Shown here in pieces: positions 35,668 to 45,978 of a stretch of DNA of 64,000 bases (its first letter is position 1; each line of letters starts with the position of its first letter). Source of the stretch: Thermohalobaculum sp039033215 (lineage in GTDB: Bacteria > Pseudomonadota > Alphaproteobacteria > Rhodobacterales > Rhodobacteraceae). The notes beneath the pieces are model-generated. The model had not been told where the DNA came from. It saw nothing but the letters and a program-made list of their open reading frames with translations, and did no database searches. The translations under genes were made by a program, and so were the position numbers. Location of the stretch: the NCBI GenBank assembly GCA_039033215.1, contig JBCCDA010000004.1:1-64000 (forward strand), given 5' to 3'.

Positions 35668-36492
35668 TCAGCCCGCCGCCAGACACTCGGCTGCGATGTA
35701 GTCGCAGGCTTTGGCCAGCCGCTCCTGAAAGGTGTCTTTCACGTGGGCATAGAGCTCGGCGTCGAGCCTGTTCTCGTCCAGGACTTTGGCCTGCATCACC
35801 GCGGAGATCTCGGGTGGCTCGCCACGCGAGGGGTTCATGCGGGGAATCTTGGTCCAGGGCAGACCGAAGGCGGCGCGCAGGTGTTGGATCGCGGTTTCCA
35901 GTTCGGGCATCGGGATCAGCAGGAAGTAGCCTTCCTCGACCTGGCGCCACAGATGCTCGGCCTCCGGCTGGTTGGCCGGCGGCAACCCGCACAGTATGCG
36001 GGACTGGTCGTTCGAGCGGCTGCGGTTGGGATCCGCGGCGAGCATCTCCCACGCTTCCTCGAAGCTCTTGCCGCGCAGGTCCTCGACCCGGTCGAACTCG
36101 GGGTTGCGCTGCATGAAGCGGTAGCGCGAGATTGCGCGTTCCACCGGCGCGCGGAGTGCTGCGATATACAATGGCTTCTGGCTGAACCGCTCGTGGATCC
36201 CATGGGAAAAGTGGCCCGACAGGAAGCGCAGTGCGGCCTTGTCGTCGCCCGACATGTCGCGCAAGCGGATGCGGCGCTTCAGACGCAGGTCCATGGACTG
36301 GGTGCCCCCGACGATGGACGCCACCGCATGGCTCAGCGTCGAGCCCGCCGTCTTGGGCACATGGGTGTGGATCAGGATATGCCGGTCCAGAAAGGACCGC
36401 CGCCCGGCCAAATCGGGGCGGCGGTCGCCATGGGGGGTGACGCCTTCCGAAGGCATCGCTTCCGTCCGGGACCGCGGGCGGAAGAGCCGCAT
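35668..36492 (-). CDS. Sulfotransferase-family protein (Sulfotransfer_2 type), tandem paralogue 2
   Basis: 274 residues, clearly related to the next gene: both share RRPDLAGRR or KPDLAGRR, the loop HVPKTAGST (here 44-52), SMDLR, SGHFSHGIH and the C-terminal DYIAAECLA/SYIASRCLA. The 3'-phosphate region is ALRAPVERAISRYRFMQ, with alanine where the paralogue has glutamate. It is one base from the ilvB stop, so it is probably transcribed from the ilvB promoter. Confidence 0.75.
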   Translation of the reverse strand: MRLFRPRSRTEAMPSEGVTPHGDRRPDLAGRRSFLDRHILIHTHVPKTAGSTLSHAVASIVGGTQSMDLRLKRRIRLRDMSGDDKAALRFLSGHFSHGIHERFSQKPLYIAALRAPVERAISRYRFMQRNPEFDRVEDLRGKSFEEAWEMLAADPNRSRSNDQSRILCGLPPANQPEAEHLWRQVEEGYFLLIPMPELETAIQHLRAAFGLPWTKIPRMNPSRGEPPEISAVMQAKVLDENRLDAELYAHVKDTFQERLAKACDYIAAECLAAG

Positions 36493-36493
36493 G

Positions 36494-38269
<1,776 letters not shown>

Positions 38270-38314
38270 GGTCAGTCTCCTGTTGGTCCGGTGGACCGGG
38301 TATCGCGCAGACAT

Positions 38315-38338
38315 AAAAAAAGCCCCTCTAGGGGGCTC
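38315..38338 (-). terminator. Transcription attenuator in the ilvB leader
   Basis: On the minus strand GAGCCCC-CTAGA-GGGGCT is followed by seven T, a classic intrinsic terminator, 46 bases before the ilvB start and 25 bases after the leader-peptide stop. Its place after an Ile-Leu-Val leader peptide identifies it as the attenuator rather than a gene-end terminator. Confidence 0.85.
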
Positions 38339-38363
38339 GTGCGCGCATCGTCTGGGTGGGATC

Positions 38364-38411
38364 TCAGCCCATCCAGCCTCCGCGCGCGGTGCATACGAGA
38401 ATCTCGGTCAC
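38364..38411 (-). CDS. ilvB leader peptide (MTEILVCTARGGWMG)
   Basis: A 15-codon frame starts at GTG (38411) behind GGAAGGAAG and ends TGA. The codons ATT-CTC-GTA encode Ile-Leu-Val in a row, the three end products of the pathway, so slow translation there would sense any shortage. It lies in the right order: promoter, leader peptide, attenuator, ilvB. Too short to be found by size-limited gene callers. Confidence 0.85.
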   Translation of the reverse strand: MTEILVCTARGGWMG

Positions 38412-38438
38412 TTGGGTCTTCCTTCCGTGTGAGCGTTT

Positions 38439-38467
38439 TAGCTAGCCTCGGCCTGTCTGAGGGTCAA
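38439..38467 (-). promoter_or_regulatory. Promoter of the ilvB leader
   Basis: Minus strand TTGACC, 17 bases, TAGCTA, placing the transcript start about 20 bases before the leader-peptide GTG. Confidence 0.6.
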
Positions 38468-38516
38468 GTGCGAATAAAAGTCAGTGTTTCTGCCGTATTG
38501 AGGTGTGTTGACCGGC

Positions 38517-39080
38517 TCAGAGATCCTCGTGTCCCCGCTCCCGCAGCCAGAGCCGCAGTTTCGTTTCAGTTTCCGGATCAAAGACGGGGGTGCCGCTCTT
38601 GACCAGATCGGCAAGGACCTTCGGCATTAGGTCGAGTGCGAGACGAACCCCTATCTGCGCCCCCAACTCATGGGATCGCTGCATGATGCGCGGCTGTGCC
38701 CTTGCGAACTCCTGTCCCTCCTCCGAGCGCAAAAAGTCCGCGAATGCTCCAATCGCTTCAGGTGAGAGCTCGGCCTCATGGGACGTGATGAACATGCCGC
38801 GCATTTCGGCATGGATGATCTCCGTCATCGCGGCCCGGAACCTCGGAATGATCACGTCCTGGGCGCGGCGGCTGAACTGGATCTCGCCGTTTGGCGTGGC
38901 GATCGGTGCGCGGAACATCGCTTCCATTCCGGGCATGGCCGAAGACAACACGCTGTCCATGATCTCTTCGGTGACGAATGCATCGGCGATGGTGGCAAGA
39001 TCGGCTTCAATATCGGCAAGGGCCGGCTGACCGCCCAGTCCCGCAACAATTGCCAGGGTGACTCCAAATCGACGCATCAC
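38517..39080 (-). CDS. DUF2059-domain secreted protein
   Basis: 187 residues. Signal peptide MMRRFGVTLAIVAGLGGQPALADIE. The helical remainder (IHAEMRGMFITSHEAELSPEAIGAFADFLRSEEGQEF, quoted in part: EAELSPEAIGAFADFLRS) has the DUF2059 pattern of a helix pair ending in a short conserved segment around SPEG-F. Function of the family is unknown; it is periplasmic. Monocistronic, between ilvB and miaA. Confidence 0.65.
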   Translation of the reverse strand: MMRRFGVTLAIVAGLGGQPALADIEADLATIADAFVTEEIMDSVLSSAMPGMEAMFRAPIATPNGEIQFSRRAQDVIIPRFRAAMTEIIHAEMRGMFITSHEAELSPEAIGAFADFLRSEEGQEFARAQPRIMQRSHELGAQIGVRLALDLMPKVLADLVKSGTPVFDPETETKLRLWLRERGHEDL

Positions 39081-39142
39081 TTTCCCTCAATCAAAATCAC
39101 TGACGATGCATCTACGCCGCAACCTGGACCAGGGCAAGGCCG

Positions 39143-40039
39143 TCAGTCGCCGTCCCCGTCCGTTGGATCCACGATGGGCCAGTCGGCCATCTGGTTGCGG
39201 ATCCAGGTCAGCTGGCGCTTGGCATAGCGCCGCGTTTCGGTCTTGGCTGTGGCCACTGCCTCCTCGAGGCTCATGTCGCCGTTCAGGTGGGCCAGAAGCT
39301 CACGGGCGCCGACGGCCTTGAGATCGGGCAACGGGTCGAAGGTGTCTCGGACAGCCCGGACTTCATCGACCGCGCCGGTTGCGATCATCTGATCGAACCG
39401 CTCTTCGCACCGTGCATAGAGCCAGTCGCGGGGCGGGACCAGCGCGAGGGCGCGGGCGTCTTCCAGCCGGATCAGGGGAGGGGGCGTCGCCGCCCGCCAG
39501 TCGGCGAGACCGCGGCCCGTGGCCTCGAGCACGTCCCACGCACGCAGGACGCGGCGGGGGTTGGCGAGGTCCGTCTGCGCGGCGGTTTCCGGGTCACGCG
39601 CGGCGAGGGCCTCGGCGAAGGCCGCAAGCCCCATCCGTTCAAGCTCGGCCTCGCTTCGGGTCTTGGTGTCGTCGGGGATGGCCGGGATCTCGGCTAGCCC
39701 CTGGGTCAGCGCCCGGAAGTAGAGCCCTGTGCCACCGACGATGATAGGCGTCTGGCCCGCTGCCCGGACGCTGTCGAGCACGGGCTCAAGGTCCCGCAGC
39801 CAGTGCCCGACCGAGTAGTCCTGCGCCAAGCAGACATGGCCATAGAGGTGATGCGCCGCCCGGGCCTCCTCTTCGGGAGAGGGGCGGGCCGAAAGCACCC
39901 GCCACTCGCGGTAGATCTGCTGGCTGTCGGCGTTGATGATGACGCCGTTGTTCTCGCGGGCGAGTTGCAGTGCCAATGCGGATTTGCCCGAGGCGGTCGG
40001 CCCCGCGATCAGGATGGGGCGGTGTCCAAGCCCGCTCAC
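39143..40039 (-). CDS. miaA: tRNA dimethylallyltransferase
   Basis: Adds a dimethylallyl group to A37 of UNN-reading tRNAs. 298 residues; P-loop G13-P-T-A-S-G-K-S20, INADSQQIYRE, VGGTGLYFRAL, and the tRNA-binding YAKRQLTWIRN. The GTG start overlaps the SDR stop (GTGA), so the two genes are coupled. Confidence 0.95.
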   Translation of the reverse strand: MSGLGHRPILIAGPTASGKSALALQLARENNGVIINADSQQIYREWRVLSARPSPEEEARAAHHLYGHVCLAQDYSVGHWLRDLEPVLDSVRAAGQTPIIVGGTGLYFRALTQGLAEIPAIPDDTKTRSEAELERMGLAAFAEALAARDPETAAQTDLANPRRVLRAWDVLEATGRGLADWRAATPPPLIRLEDARALALVPPRDWLYARCEERFDQMIATGAVDEVRAVRDTFDPLPDLKAVGARELLAHLNGDMSLEEAVATAKTETRRYAKRQLTWIRNQMADWPIVDPTDGDGD

Positions 40040-40797
40040 ATCTTCACGCTCATCCCGCCGTCGACGACCAGCGTGTGGCCGTTCACGTAGCTTGCGGCGT
40101 CCGAACAGAGGAAGACGACCGCGCCCGTGATCTCGTGCGGTTCGGCCCAGCGGCCCATCGGGTTGCGGACGTTCAAGAAGCCGGTGACGGCGTCGTCGGC
40201 GACCCAGCCTTCGTTGGCCTCGGTCGCGAAGAACCCAGGCGAGATCGCGTTGACGCGAACGCCGCGCCCGCCGAATTCGACCGCATGGGCGCGGGTCATG
40301 GCGGCGAGCGCGCCCTTGGCCAGCGTATAGCCGGGGTCCGCAGGGCCCGCCAGAGGTCCGGCCAGAGAGGTGACGTTGACGATCGCTCCCTTGCCCCTGG
40401 CGAGCATGCCGGGCGTGACCAGCCGGGTCAGCCGATAGGCCGCCATTGCATTGACGTCGATCAGGGTCTGGACGTCTTCCGGGGGCAGGTCCGCCGTCGG
40501 TTGCCGGTTCCGCAGCGTCGCGTTGTTCACCAGAATGTCGAGGGCAGGGGCCTCAGCCACCCATGCGCGGACGGCCGCGTCATCGGTCACATCGAACGGG
40601 GCCGCATGGGCCAGGTACCCTGCCGCCCGGATCTCCTCGGCCGCTTCCTCCAACGGACCGGTGGTGCGACCGTTCAAAAACACCTCCGCGCCCGACGCCG
40701 CGAGCGCACGCGCCATCTCGCGCCCCAACCCGCGCCCGGCGCCGGTGATGAGCGTCCGGCGATCGCTCAGCGAAAAATCTGGTCGGGGGTGCTTCAT
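40036..40797 (-). CDS. Short-chain dehydrogenase/reductase (SDR family)
   Basis: 253-residue NAD(P)-dependent oxidoreductase. Cofactor motif T18-G-A-G-R-G-L-G25, NNAT in place of NNAG at 91-94, and catalytic S144, Y157 and K161 (YTLAK). The C-terminal GHTLVVDGGMSV is typical of classical SDRs such as gluconate or 3-ketoacyl reductases. Substrate cannot be read. Coupled to miaA. Confidence 0.88.
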   Translation of the reverse strand: MKHPRPDFSLSDRRTLITGAGRGLGREMARALAASGAEVFLNGRTTGPLEEAAEEIRAAGYLAHAAPFDVTDDAAVRAWVAEAPALDILVNNATLRNRQPTADLPPEDVQTLIDVNAMAAYRLTRLVTPGMLARGKGAIVNVTSLAGPLAGPADPGYTLAKGALAAMTRAHAVEFGGRGVRVNAISPGFFATEANEGWVADDAVTGFLNVRNPMGRWAEPHEITGAVVFLCSDAASYVNGHTLVVDGGMSVKM

Positions 40798-40910
40798 GCC
40801 CACACGCTTATCAAACCCGACTGTCGGCAGCCAAGGTTTCCCGATTGCGCCCGACGCGGACCTGTGCTGGGTTTATCCGATGCATCGTATGAGATGGGCA
40901 GGAGGGGTCA

Positions 40911-41279
40911 GTGCTGTCGTTTCGGTGGTCAGTTTTCACGTTGGTAATCGTCAGTGTCCTTGGTGGCTGCGCTGCCAGGACGCTACCTGCGAGACACAAC
41001 GGAGAGTGGGTCAAGGCGATCTCGTACACCTACGACTTCGGGTATCGCCAACCGTACCCCTACCGCACCGCGTCGGATGATCCACGTTGGCGGAGTGTGC
41101 TGCTGGAGCAGGCAACGGACGCGTGTCCTGATGGACACCAGATCGTGGATCGGACGCGACTCAAAGTACTTGCAGTCATCCAGGGTTTTGCGGCGTTCAA
41201 CCAAGCGCAATTCAGGGTGAAAGTTGCCTGCACCGACGATGGCGCAAGACCGGTGAGGTTCTCGGGCACCAGTGCCTGA
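40911..41279 (+). CDS. Small lipoprotein, function unknown
   Basis: 122 residues from a GTG that follows GGAGGGG. Lipoprotein signal MLSFRWSVFTLVIVSVLGGC with the lipid-bearing cysteine at 20. The rest (TYDFGYRQPYPYR, ATDACPDGHQIVDRTRLKVL, FRVKVAC) has two more cysteines that could form a disulfide. No known family. The stop overlaps the acetyltransferase start by 8 bases. Confidence 0.68.
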   Translation: MLSFRWSVFTLVIVSVLGGCAARTLPARHNGEWVKAISYTYDFGYRQPYPYRTASDDPRWRSVLLEQATDACPDGHQIVDRTRLKVLAVIQGFAAFNQAQFRVKVACTDDGARPVRFSGTSA

Positions 41280-41841
41280 CGCGGCAGATAGGCTCGGGAC
41301 ACGCCACGGGCGACCCGAAGACGCCGCCGGGCTGGCAGCGCTGCATGTGGCGGTCTGGCGAGAGACCTATCGCGGGATTGCGCCGGACGCGGCCTACCTC
41401 GCCTTGGACGAAGCGCGGCGTCTGCCGTACTGGCAGGCGACCCTCGGTGCCAATGACCCGCTGACGGGAGCGATCCTTGCCGCGTCCGGCAGCGATATGC
41501 TCGGAGTGGTCAGTTTCGGCCGCCCGGTTCAGCCGGAGATGGACGGGGCGGTCGAGGTGAAGCACCTCTATGTCAGCGGCCATGCCCGGGGGGGCGGACT
41601 TGGGCGGCGCCTGCTTGAGGCATCGTTCGACCATCTGCGCGGGGCAGGGTGTCGACGGGCCGCCCTGGCCGTGGTCCGCGAGAACGCGGCCGCGCGCCGC
41701 TTCTACGAACGGATGGGCGGCGCCGAGGGCGGTGAGTTCATCGATCCGGGCCCGCTCTGGCGCTCGTCGAACATCATCGTGACGTGGTCGCTGGACGGCT
41801 CGCCCGGGGTCGTCGACCGGCAATCGGCACCGCACGTGTAG
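41272..41841 (+). CDS. GNAT-family N-acetyltransferase
   Basis: 189 residues starting at GTG. Acetyl-CoA-binding motif A is VKHLYVSGHARGGGLGRRLLE (R-x-x-G-x-G/A as RGGGLG), with the strand-helix HLRGAGCRRAALAVVRENAAARRFYERMG after it. The N-terminal half AGLAALHVAVWRETYRGIAPD is usual for this group. Substrate unknown. Overlaps the lipoprotein gene. Confidence 0.88.
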   Translation: MPDAADRLGTRHGRPEDAAGLAALHVAVWRETYRGIAPDAAYLALDEARRLPYWQATLGANDPLTGAILAASGSDMLGVVSFGRPVQPEMDGAVEVKHLYVSGHARGGGLGRRLLEASFDHLRGAGCRRAALAVVRENAAARRFYERMGGAEGGEFIDPGPLWRSSNIIVTWSLDGSPGVVDRQSAPHV

Positions 41842-42014
41842 CCGGGGGCGGGACCGGCCAAGGACCTTGCAATTCGTCTCAGGCGACCGTATACGCCCGC
41901 GCATCAATCCACAGGCGGGGGCGGGTCCTCGGGGGAGACATCCCTGAATGATCCACCGGTTGGAGCAGTCGCTTCTTCTCCCCGCTGAGGCGAAACCGGA
42001 AAGGACAAACGCAG

Positions 42015-42887
42015 ATGTCTCTGCCAGAATTCTCTATGCGTCAGCTTCTCGAAGCGGGCGTGCACTTCGGTCACCAGACCCACCGCTGGAACCCCAAGAT
42101 GAGCCAGTACATCTATGGCTCGCGCAACGGGATCCACATCATCAACCTGACGGAAACGGTCCCGCTGCTGGACGCGGCGCTGAATGCGCTGCGCGAATGC
42201 GTGGCCAAGGGTGGGCGTATCCTCTTTGTCGGCACCAAGCGCCAGGCGCAGTCGGCAATCAAGGATGCGGCCCAACGCTCGGCCCAGCACTACATGAACC
42301 ACCGCTGGCTCGGTGGCACCATGACCAACTGGAAGACCGTGAGCCAGTCGATCAACCGGCTGCGTCAGCTCGACGAGATGATGGACTCGGGCGAGGCGAA
42401 CGCGTTCACCAAGAAGGAACGCCTGCAACTCGACCGCGAGCGTGACAAGCTGCAGGCCTCGCTTGGCGGGATCCGCGAGATGGGCGGCGTGCCGGACATG
42501 CTGTTCGTCGTGGACACCAACAAGGAAGACCTGGCGATCGCCGAGGCGCGCAAGCTGGGCATTCCGATCGTCGCGATCCTGGACACGAACTGCGATCCGG
42601 CGGGCGTCGACTACCCGATCCCGGGCAACGATGACGCCTCGCGCGCCATCGGGCTCTACTGCGATCTGGCCGCGCGTGCCGTGATCGACGGGATGGCGTC
42701 GCAGCTTGATGCCGCGGGCTTCGATCTGGGCGAGCTGGAAGATGTGCCCGGTGAGGAACTGCCTGTCGAGGATCCCGGTGCTGCGGCGGAGCCAGCCATC
42801 GAGGAAGCGGTTGCAGAGGCACCCGCCGAGGAAGCCCCGGTCGAGGCACCGGCGGAGGCCCCGGCCGAAGAAGCCAAGACCGGCTGA
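42015..42887 (+). CDS. rpsB: 30S ribosomal protein S2
   Basis: 290 residues; start MSLPEFSMRQLLEAGVHFGHQ, NPKMSQYIYG, GGRILFVGTKRQAQ and NHRWLGGTMTNWKT are diagnostic. A Pro/Ala/Glu-rich acidic tail of about 50 residues is an extension beyond the E. coli protein and is common in alphaproteobacteria. Followed by tsf, the universal pairing. Confidence 0.98.
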   Translation: MSLPEFSMRQLLEAGVHFGHQTHRWNPKMSQYIYGSRNGIHIINLTETVPLLDAALNALRECVAKGGRILFVGTKRQAQSAIKDAAQRSAQHYMNHRWLGGTMTNWKTVSQSINRLRQLDEMMDSGEANAFTKKERLQLDRERDKLQASLGGIREMGGVPDMLFVVDTNKEDLAIAEARKLGIPIVAILDTNCDPAGVDYPIPGNDDASRAIGLYCDLAARAVIDGMASQLDAAGFDLGELEDVPGEELPVEDPGAAAEPAIEEAVAEAPAEEAPVEAPAEAPAEEAKTG

Positions 42888-42986
42888 GTCGGTTTCATGG
42901 CGGGGCGTCACGGCCCCGTCACACCCTGAGTTTATGCGAACGGCCGTCCCCTTGGGCGCACGGCCACCAAGGAATGGAGAGAAGCG

Positions 42987-43862
42987 ATGGCGATCACGGC
43001 TGCCATGGTGAAGGAGCTCCGCGACAAGACCGGCGCGGGCATGATGGATGCGAAGAAGGCGTTGGGCGAGACCGACGGCGACATGGAAGCCGCCGTGGAT
43101 CTGCTGCGCGTCAAGGGTCTGGCCAAGGCCGACAAGAAGGCGGGCCGCACGGCTGCCGAGGGTCTGGTGGCCGTGGCCGTCAGCGGCGGCACGGCTGTTG
43201 CGGTCGAAGTGAACTCCGAGACCGATTTTGTTGCCCGGAACGCTGAATTCCAGGAGATGGTCGCTGGCATCGCGCAGGCGGCCCTCGGTGTCGACGACAT
43301 CGAGGCGCTGAAGGCCGCGCCGCTTTCCGGCAAGACGGTGGGCGAGGTGATCACCGACAAGGTCGCGACCATCGGTGAGAACATGTCCGTGCGGCGCATG
43401 GCCAAGCTGACGGGCGGGGCTGTCGCCTCATATGTGCACAACGCCACTGCTCCTAACATGGGCAAGATCGGCGTGCTGGTCGCCACCGACGCCGAGGGTG
43501 GTGAGATCGGGCGTCAGATCGGGATGCACATCGCGGCGATGAATCCGGCCTCGCTGGATATCGAGGATCTGGACCCCGCGCTGGTCGAGCGTGAGAAGGA
43601 CGTGCTGACCGAACAGGCGCGCGAGTCCGGCAAGCCCGAGGCGGTGATCGAGAAGATGATCACCGGGCGGCTGAACAAGTTCTACCAGGAGGTCTGCCTC
43701 CTGAAGCAGAGCTTCGTGGTGAACCCGGACCTGACCGTCGAGAAGGCGGCTGCCGAGGCTGGGGTCAAGGTGCTGGGCTTCGTGCGCTTCGAGGTTGGCG
43801 ACGGGATCGAGAAGGAAGAAGAGGACTTTGCGGCCGAGGTTGCCAAGACCATGGGCGGCTGA
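42987..43862 (+). CDS. tsf: Elongation factor Ts
   Basis: Nucleotide exchange factor for EF-Tu, 291 residues. N-terminal TAAMVKELRDKTGAGMMDAKKAL, the core TDFVARN, and LEQ-type FVVNPDLTVEKAAAEAG towards the end. 99 bases after rpsB; the gap contains a small hairpin (GGGGC/GCCCC) near 42902-42917. A strong terminator follows. Confidence 0.98.
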   Translation: MAITAAMVKELRDKTGAGMMDAKKALGETDGDMEAAVDLLRVKGLAKADKKAGRTAAEGLVAVAVSGGTAVAVEVNSETDFVARNAEFQEMVAGIAQAALGVDDIEALKAAPLSGKTVGEVITDKVATIGENMSVRRMAKLTGGAVASYVHNATAPNMGKIGVLVATDAEGGEIGRQIGMHIAAMNPASLDIEDLDPALVEREKDVLTEQARESGKPEAVIEKMITGRLNKFYQEVCLLKQSFVVNPDLTVEKAAAEAGVKVLGFVRFEVGDGIEKEEEDFAAEVAKTMGG

Positions 43863-43908
43863 GCTTCCGTAGGGTGGGGTTGACCCCCTCCCTGCCGCAG
43901 AAATCCAA

Positions 43909-43944
43909 GGGCGTGCGGAGAACCCTCCGCGCGCCCGTTTCTTT
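43909..43944 (+). terminator. Rho-independent terminator of rpsB-tsf
   Basis: GGGCGTGCGGAG pairs with CTCCGCGCGCCC (one internal mismatch) around AACC, followed by GTTTCTTT. Confidence 0.85.
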
Positions 43945-44039
43945 GATAGCGGGCGCCGGGCACGCTGGCCGGGATATCCGCAAGGAACGGCCACCCGCAT
44001 CGAACGGCATACGTCGGGGTTCGCGCGCCTTGTTATCGG

Positions 44040-44258
44040 GTCGTTGAGCGGAACGAGACCTACACGATCGGCGAGACGATCACGTTCGCTCTGGTGGTCG
44101 CCTGAGACTTTGACTTCACGACCGAGACGCCCAAGCAGTATGTCCACTATGCCGTTTTGTCGTCGACGGTACCCGCCATTCCGTTGCCGGCCGGTGGTCT
44201 GCAGTTGCTGACCGCGCTCGGTTCGATGATTTGGGTGGGCCGGCGCCAGCGGGCCTGA
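44040..44258 (+). pseudogene. Remnant of a VPLPA-CTERM surface-sorted protein
   Basis: One frame reads VVERNETYTIGETITFALVV-A, a TGA stop at 44103-44105, then DFDFTTETPKQYVHYAVLSS and TVPAIPLPAGGLQLL...WVGRRQRA before a final TGA. The last part is a VPLPA-CTERM sorting signal: VP-IPLPAGG, a hydrophobic span, and a basic end. The preceding beta-rich text suits a secreted protein. No good start is visible, and an in-frame stop breaks it, so it is best read as a decayed gene fragment. The remaining 43945-44039 and 44259-44424 hold nothing else recognisable. Confidence 0.55.
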
Positions 44259-44424
44259 GACGTCGGCGATCGCGTGATTGGATGATGCCAGTCTGGCGTC
44301 AGGCGCCCGAACGTGTGCCTGAAGCCCTTCGACCCAGCGGGCGTCGGTCGCCGCTGCATCGGCGCGATGCTCCGGTGTCTGTCAGCCCCGCATGGCAGGA
44401 GAACGGCGAGGCAAGCCACCCGCG

Positions 44425-45978
44425 TCAGAGGCTCCGGAGAAAGCGGATCAGCGCATCGCGGTCAGCTTTGGGCAGCGCGACGACGCGGTCGCGGGCGGCC
44501 TCGGCTTCGCCCCCGTGCCAGAGCACCGCCTCCAGCAGGCTCCGCGCACGGCCATCGTGAAGGAAATAGGTGTGGCCGCTGACGGATTGCGTGAGGCCGA
44601 TGCCCCACAGCGGCGGTGTGCGCCATTCGCTGCCGGTCGCCCGTGCCTCTGGCCTGTTGTCCGCCAGACCCTCGCCCATGTCATGCAGCAACATGTCCGT
44701 GTAGGGCCATATCAGCTGAAAGCTCTGCTCGGGCTGGTCGGTGAGCCGGTGGGTCACGAACTTAGGTGTGTGACACGAGGTGCACCCGATCTCGTAGAAG
44801 ACCTGCTTGCCGCGCAGCACCTGCGGCTCGTCGATGTCCCGGCGGGCCGGTACGGCGAGGTTGCGGCTGTAGAAGGTGACCAGATCCAGCCCCTGGACGC
44901 CGATCTCGAAGCCATCGTCCGCCGGGTCGGCCCCGTCGCGCGCGGCGCGGCAGGCGGTCTGGTTCGCGGTGCACTCGCCCCAGCCTGCTGGGAACAGCAC
45001 GTTCGAGATCCCGATGTCCCCGGCGAAGGCCGCGGCAGACTGTTCACGTACCGTGGGCGTGCCGGCCTTGAGCCCAAAGCGCCCCAGCATCGGGCGGTCG
45101 TGTTCCAGCGACCAGACCACGTTCGGCCGCCCGGAGATGCCGTCGCCGTCCAGATCTTCGGGATCGGCGTTCGCGAGAATGTCCGCCGCCGGAATGGCCT
45201 CGAGCAGGCCAAGCCCGATCATCTGTGGTGCGACCCGGGGCGAGAGCATCGCGTCCGGGTGCAGCGGGCCATGGCCGAGATCCCGCGCCTCGTAGGTCGG
45301 TTTGCGCAGCGACACGACCGTGCCGTCTGCGAGGGTGACCTCAACCTCCTCGTAGGTGATGCCGAGCGTGTACTCCGCCCGGTGCCCCGGCAGGGCAAAG
45401 TCCTGCAACTGGGTGCCATAAGTTGGCTCGGGCAGCGTCGCCAGATAGCCCTCGATCTCGGCGACCGTGTCCTCCGGCCCCCCGGGGATGGAGACCCTGA
45501 GGAACATCGAGATCGCGGTATCCTGGGGCCCCTCGGGCGGGTGCCCGCGCCCATCCTTGAGGTGGCAGCGCTGACAGGACCGCGCGTTGAAATGCGGCCC
45601 CAGCCCATCGGAGGCCCGGGTCGACGCAGGCGCGGACACCCAGACTTTGCGAAAGAGACCATTGCCGACCTTGAAGTCCAGCTCGCCCTCGAAGGACATG
45701 TTGGCTGACGGCTGCGAGAACGCATGTCGGCTGGTCCGGGCGCGCGTGGTGGCGGCGCCGGCCGGGAGACCCTCGAAGCGTTCGGGCGCCGAGAAGTCGG
45801 TCGCCGGTGTCACGACGGCGCGGATACGTGCGGCTTCGTCCGCCGTCCTCGGCACGACGGACAAGTGCGGGTCACCGTCCGCCCCGGCCTGGCCCGCGCC
45901 CAGCAGCATCAGCGCTGCCAGGGCGAACGCCCAGGCCAGGGCGTGGGCCATCACGACCCTAGTGGGCCTCTGCTTCAT
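44425..45978 (-). CDS. Di-haem cytochrome c-type oxidoreductase (DUF1111, thiol oxidoreductase-like)
   Basis: Periplasmic redox protein of about 517 residues. Signal peptide after a basic start (MKQRPTRVVMAHALAW...AGADG). Haem-binding C135-Q-R-C138-H and C399-T-S-C402-H. LHPDAMLSPRVAPQMIGLGLLE and NADPEDLDGDGISGRPN are DUF1111 hallmarks. Such genes often sit with imelysin and iron-uptake genes, as here. The start is unclear: the ATG at 45978 overlaps bfr by 20 bases; one at 45951 lies just after the bfr stop behind AGGG. Confidence 0.85.
   Translation of the reverse strand: MKQRPTRVVMAHALAWAFALAALMLLGAGQAGADGDPHLSVVPRTADEAARIRAVVTPATDFSAPERFEGLPAGAATTRARTSRHAFSQPSANMSFEGELDFKVGNGLFRKVWVSAPASTRASDGLGPHFNARSCQRCHLKDGRGHPPEGPQDTAISMFLRVSIPGGPEDTVAEIEGYLATLPEPTYGTQLQDFALPGHRAEYTLGITYEEVEVTLADGTVVSLRKPTYEARDLGHGPLHPDAMLSPRVAPQMIGLGLLEAIPAADILANADPEDLDGDGISGRPNVVWSLEHDRPMLGRFGLKAGTPTVREQSAAAFAGDIGISNVLFPAGWGECTANQTACRAARDGADPADDGFEIGVQGLDLVTFYSRNLAVPARRDIDEPQVLRGKQVFYEIGCTSCHTPKFVTHRLTDQPEQSFQLIWPYTDMLLHDMGEGLADNRPEARATGSEWRTPPLWGIGLTQSVSGHTYFLHDGRARSLLEAVLWHGGEAEAARDRVVALPKADRDALIRFLRSL

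Noticed and set aside
44103..44105. In-frame TGA read as selenocysteine
   Set aside because: No SECIS-like hairpin is evident next to it and VPLPA-CTERM proteins are not selenoproteins; a pseudogene fits better.
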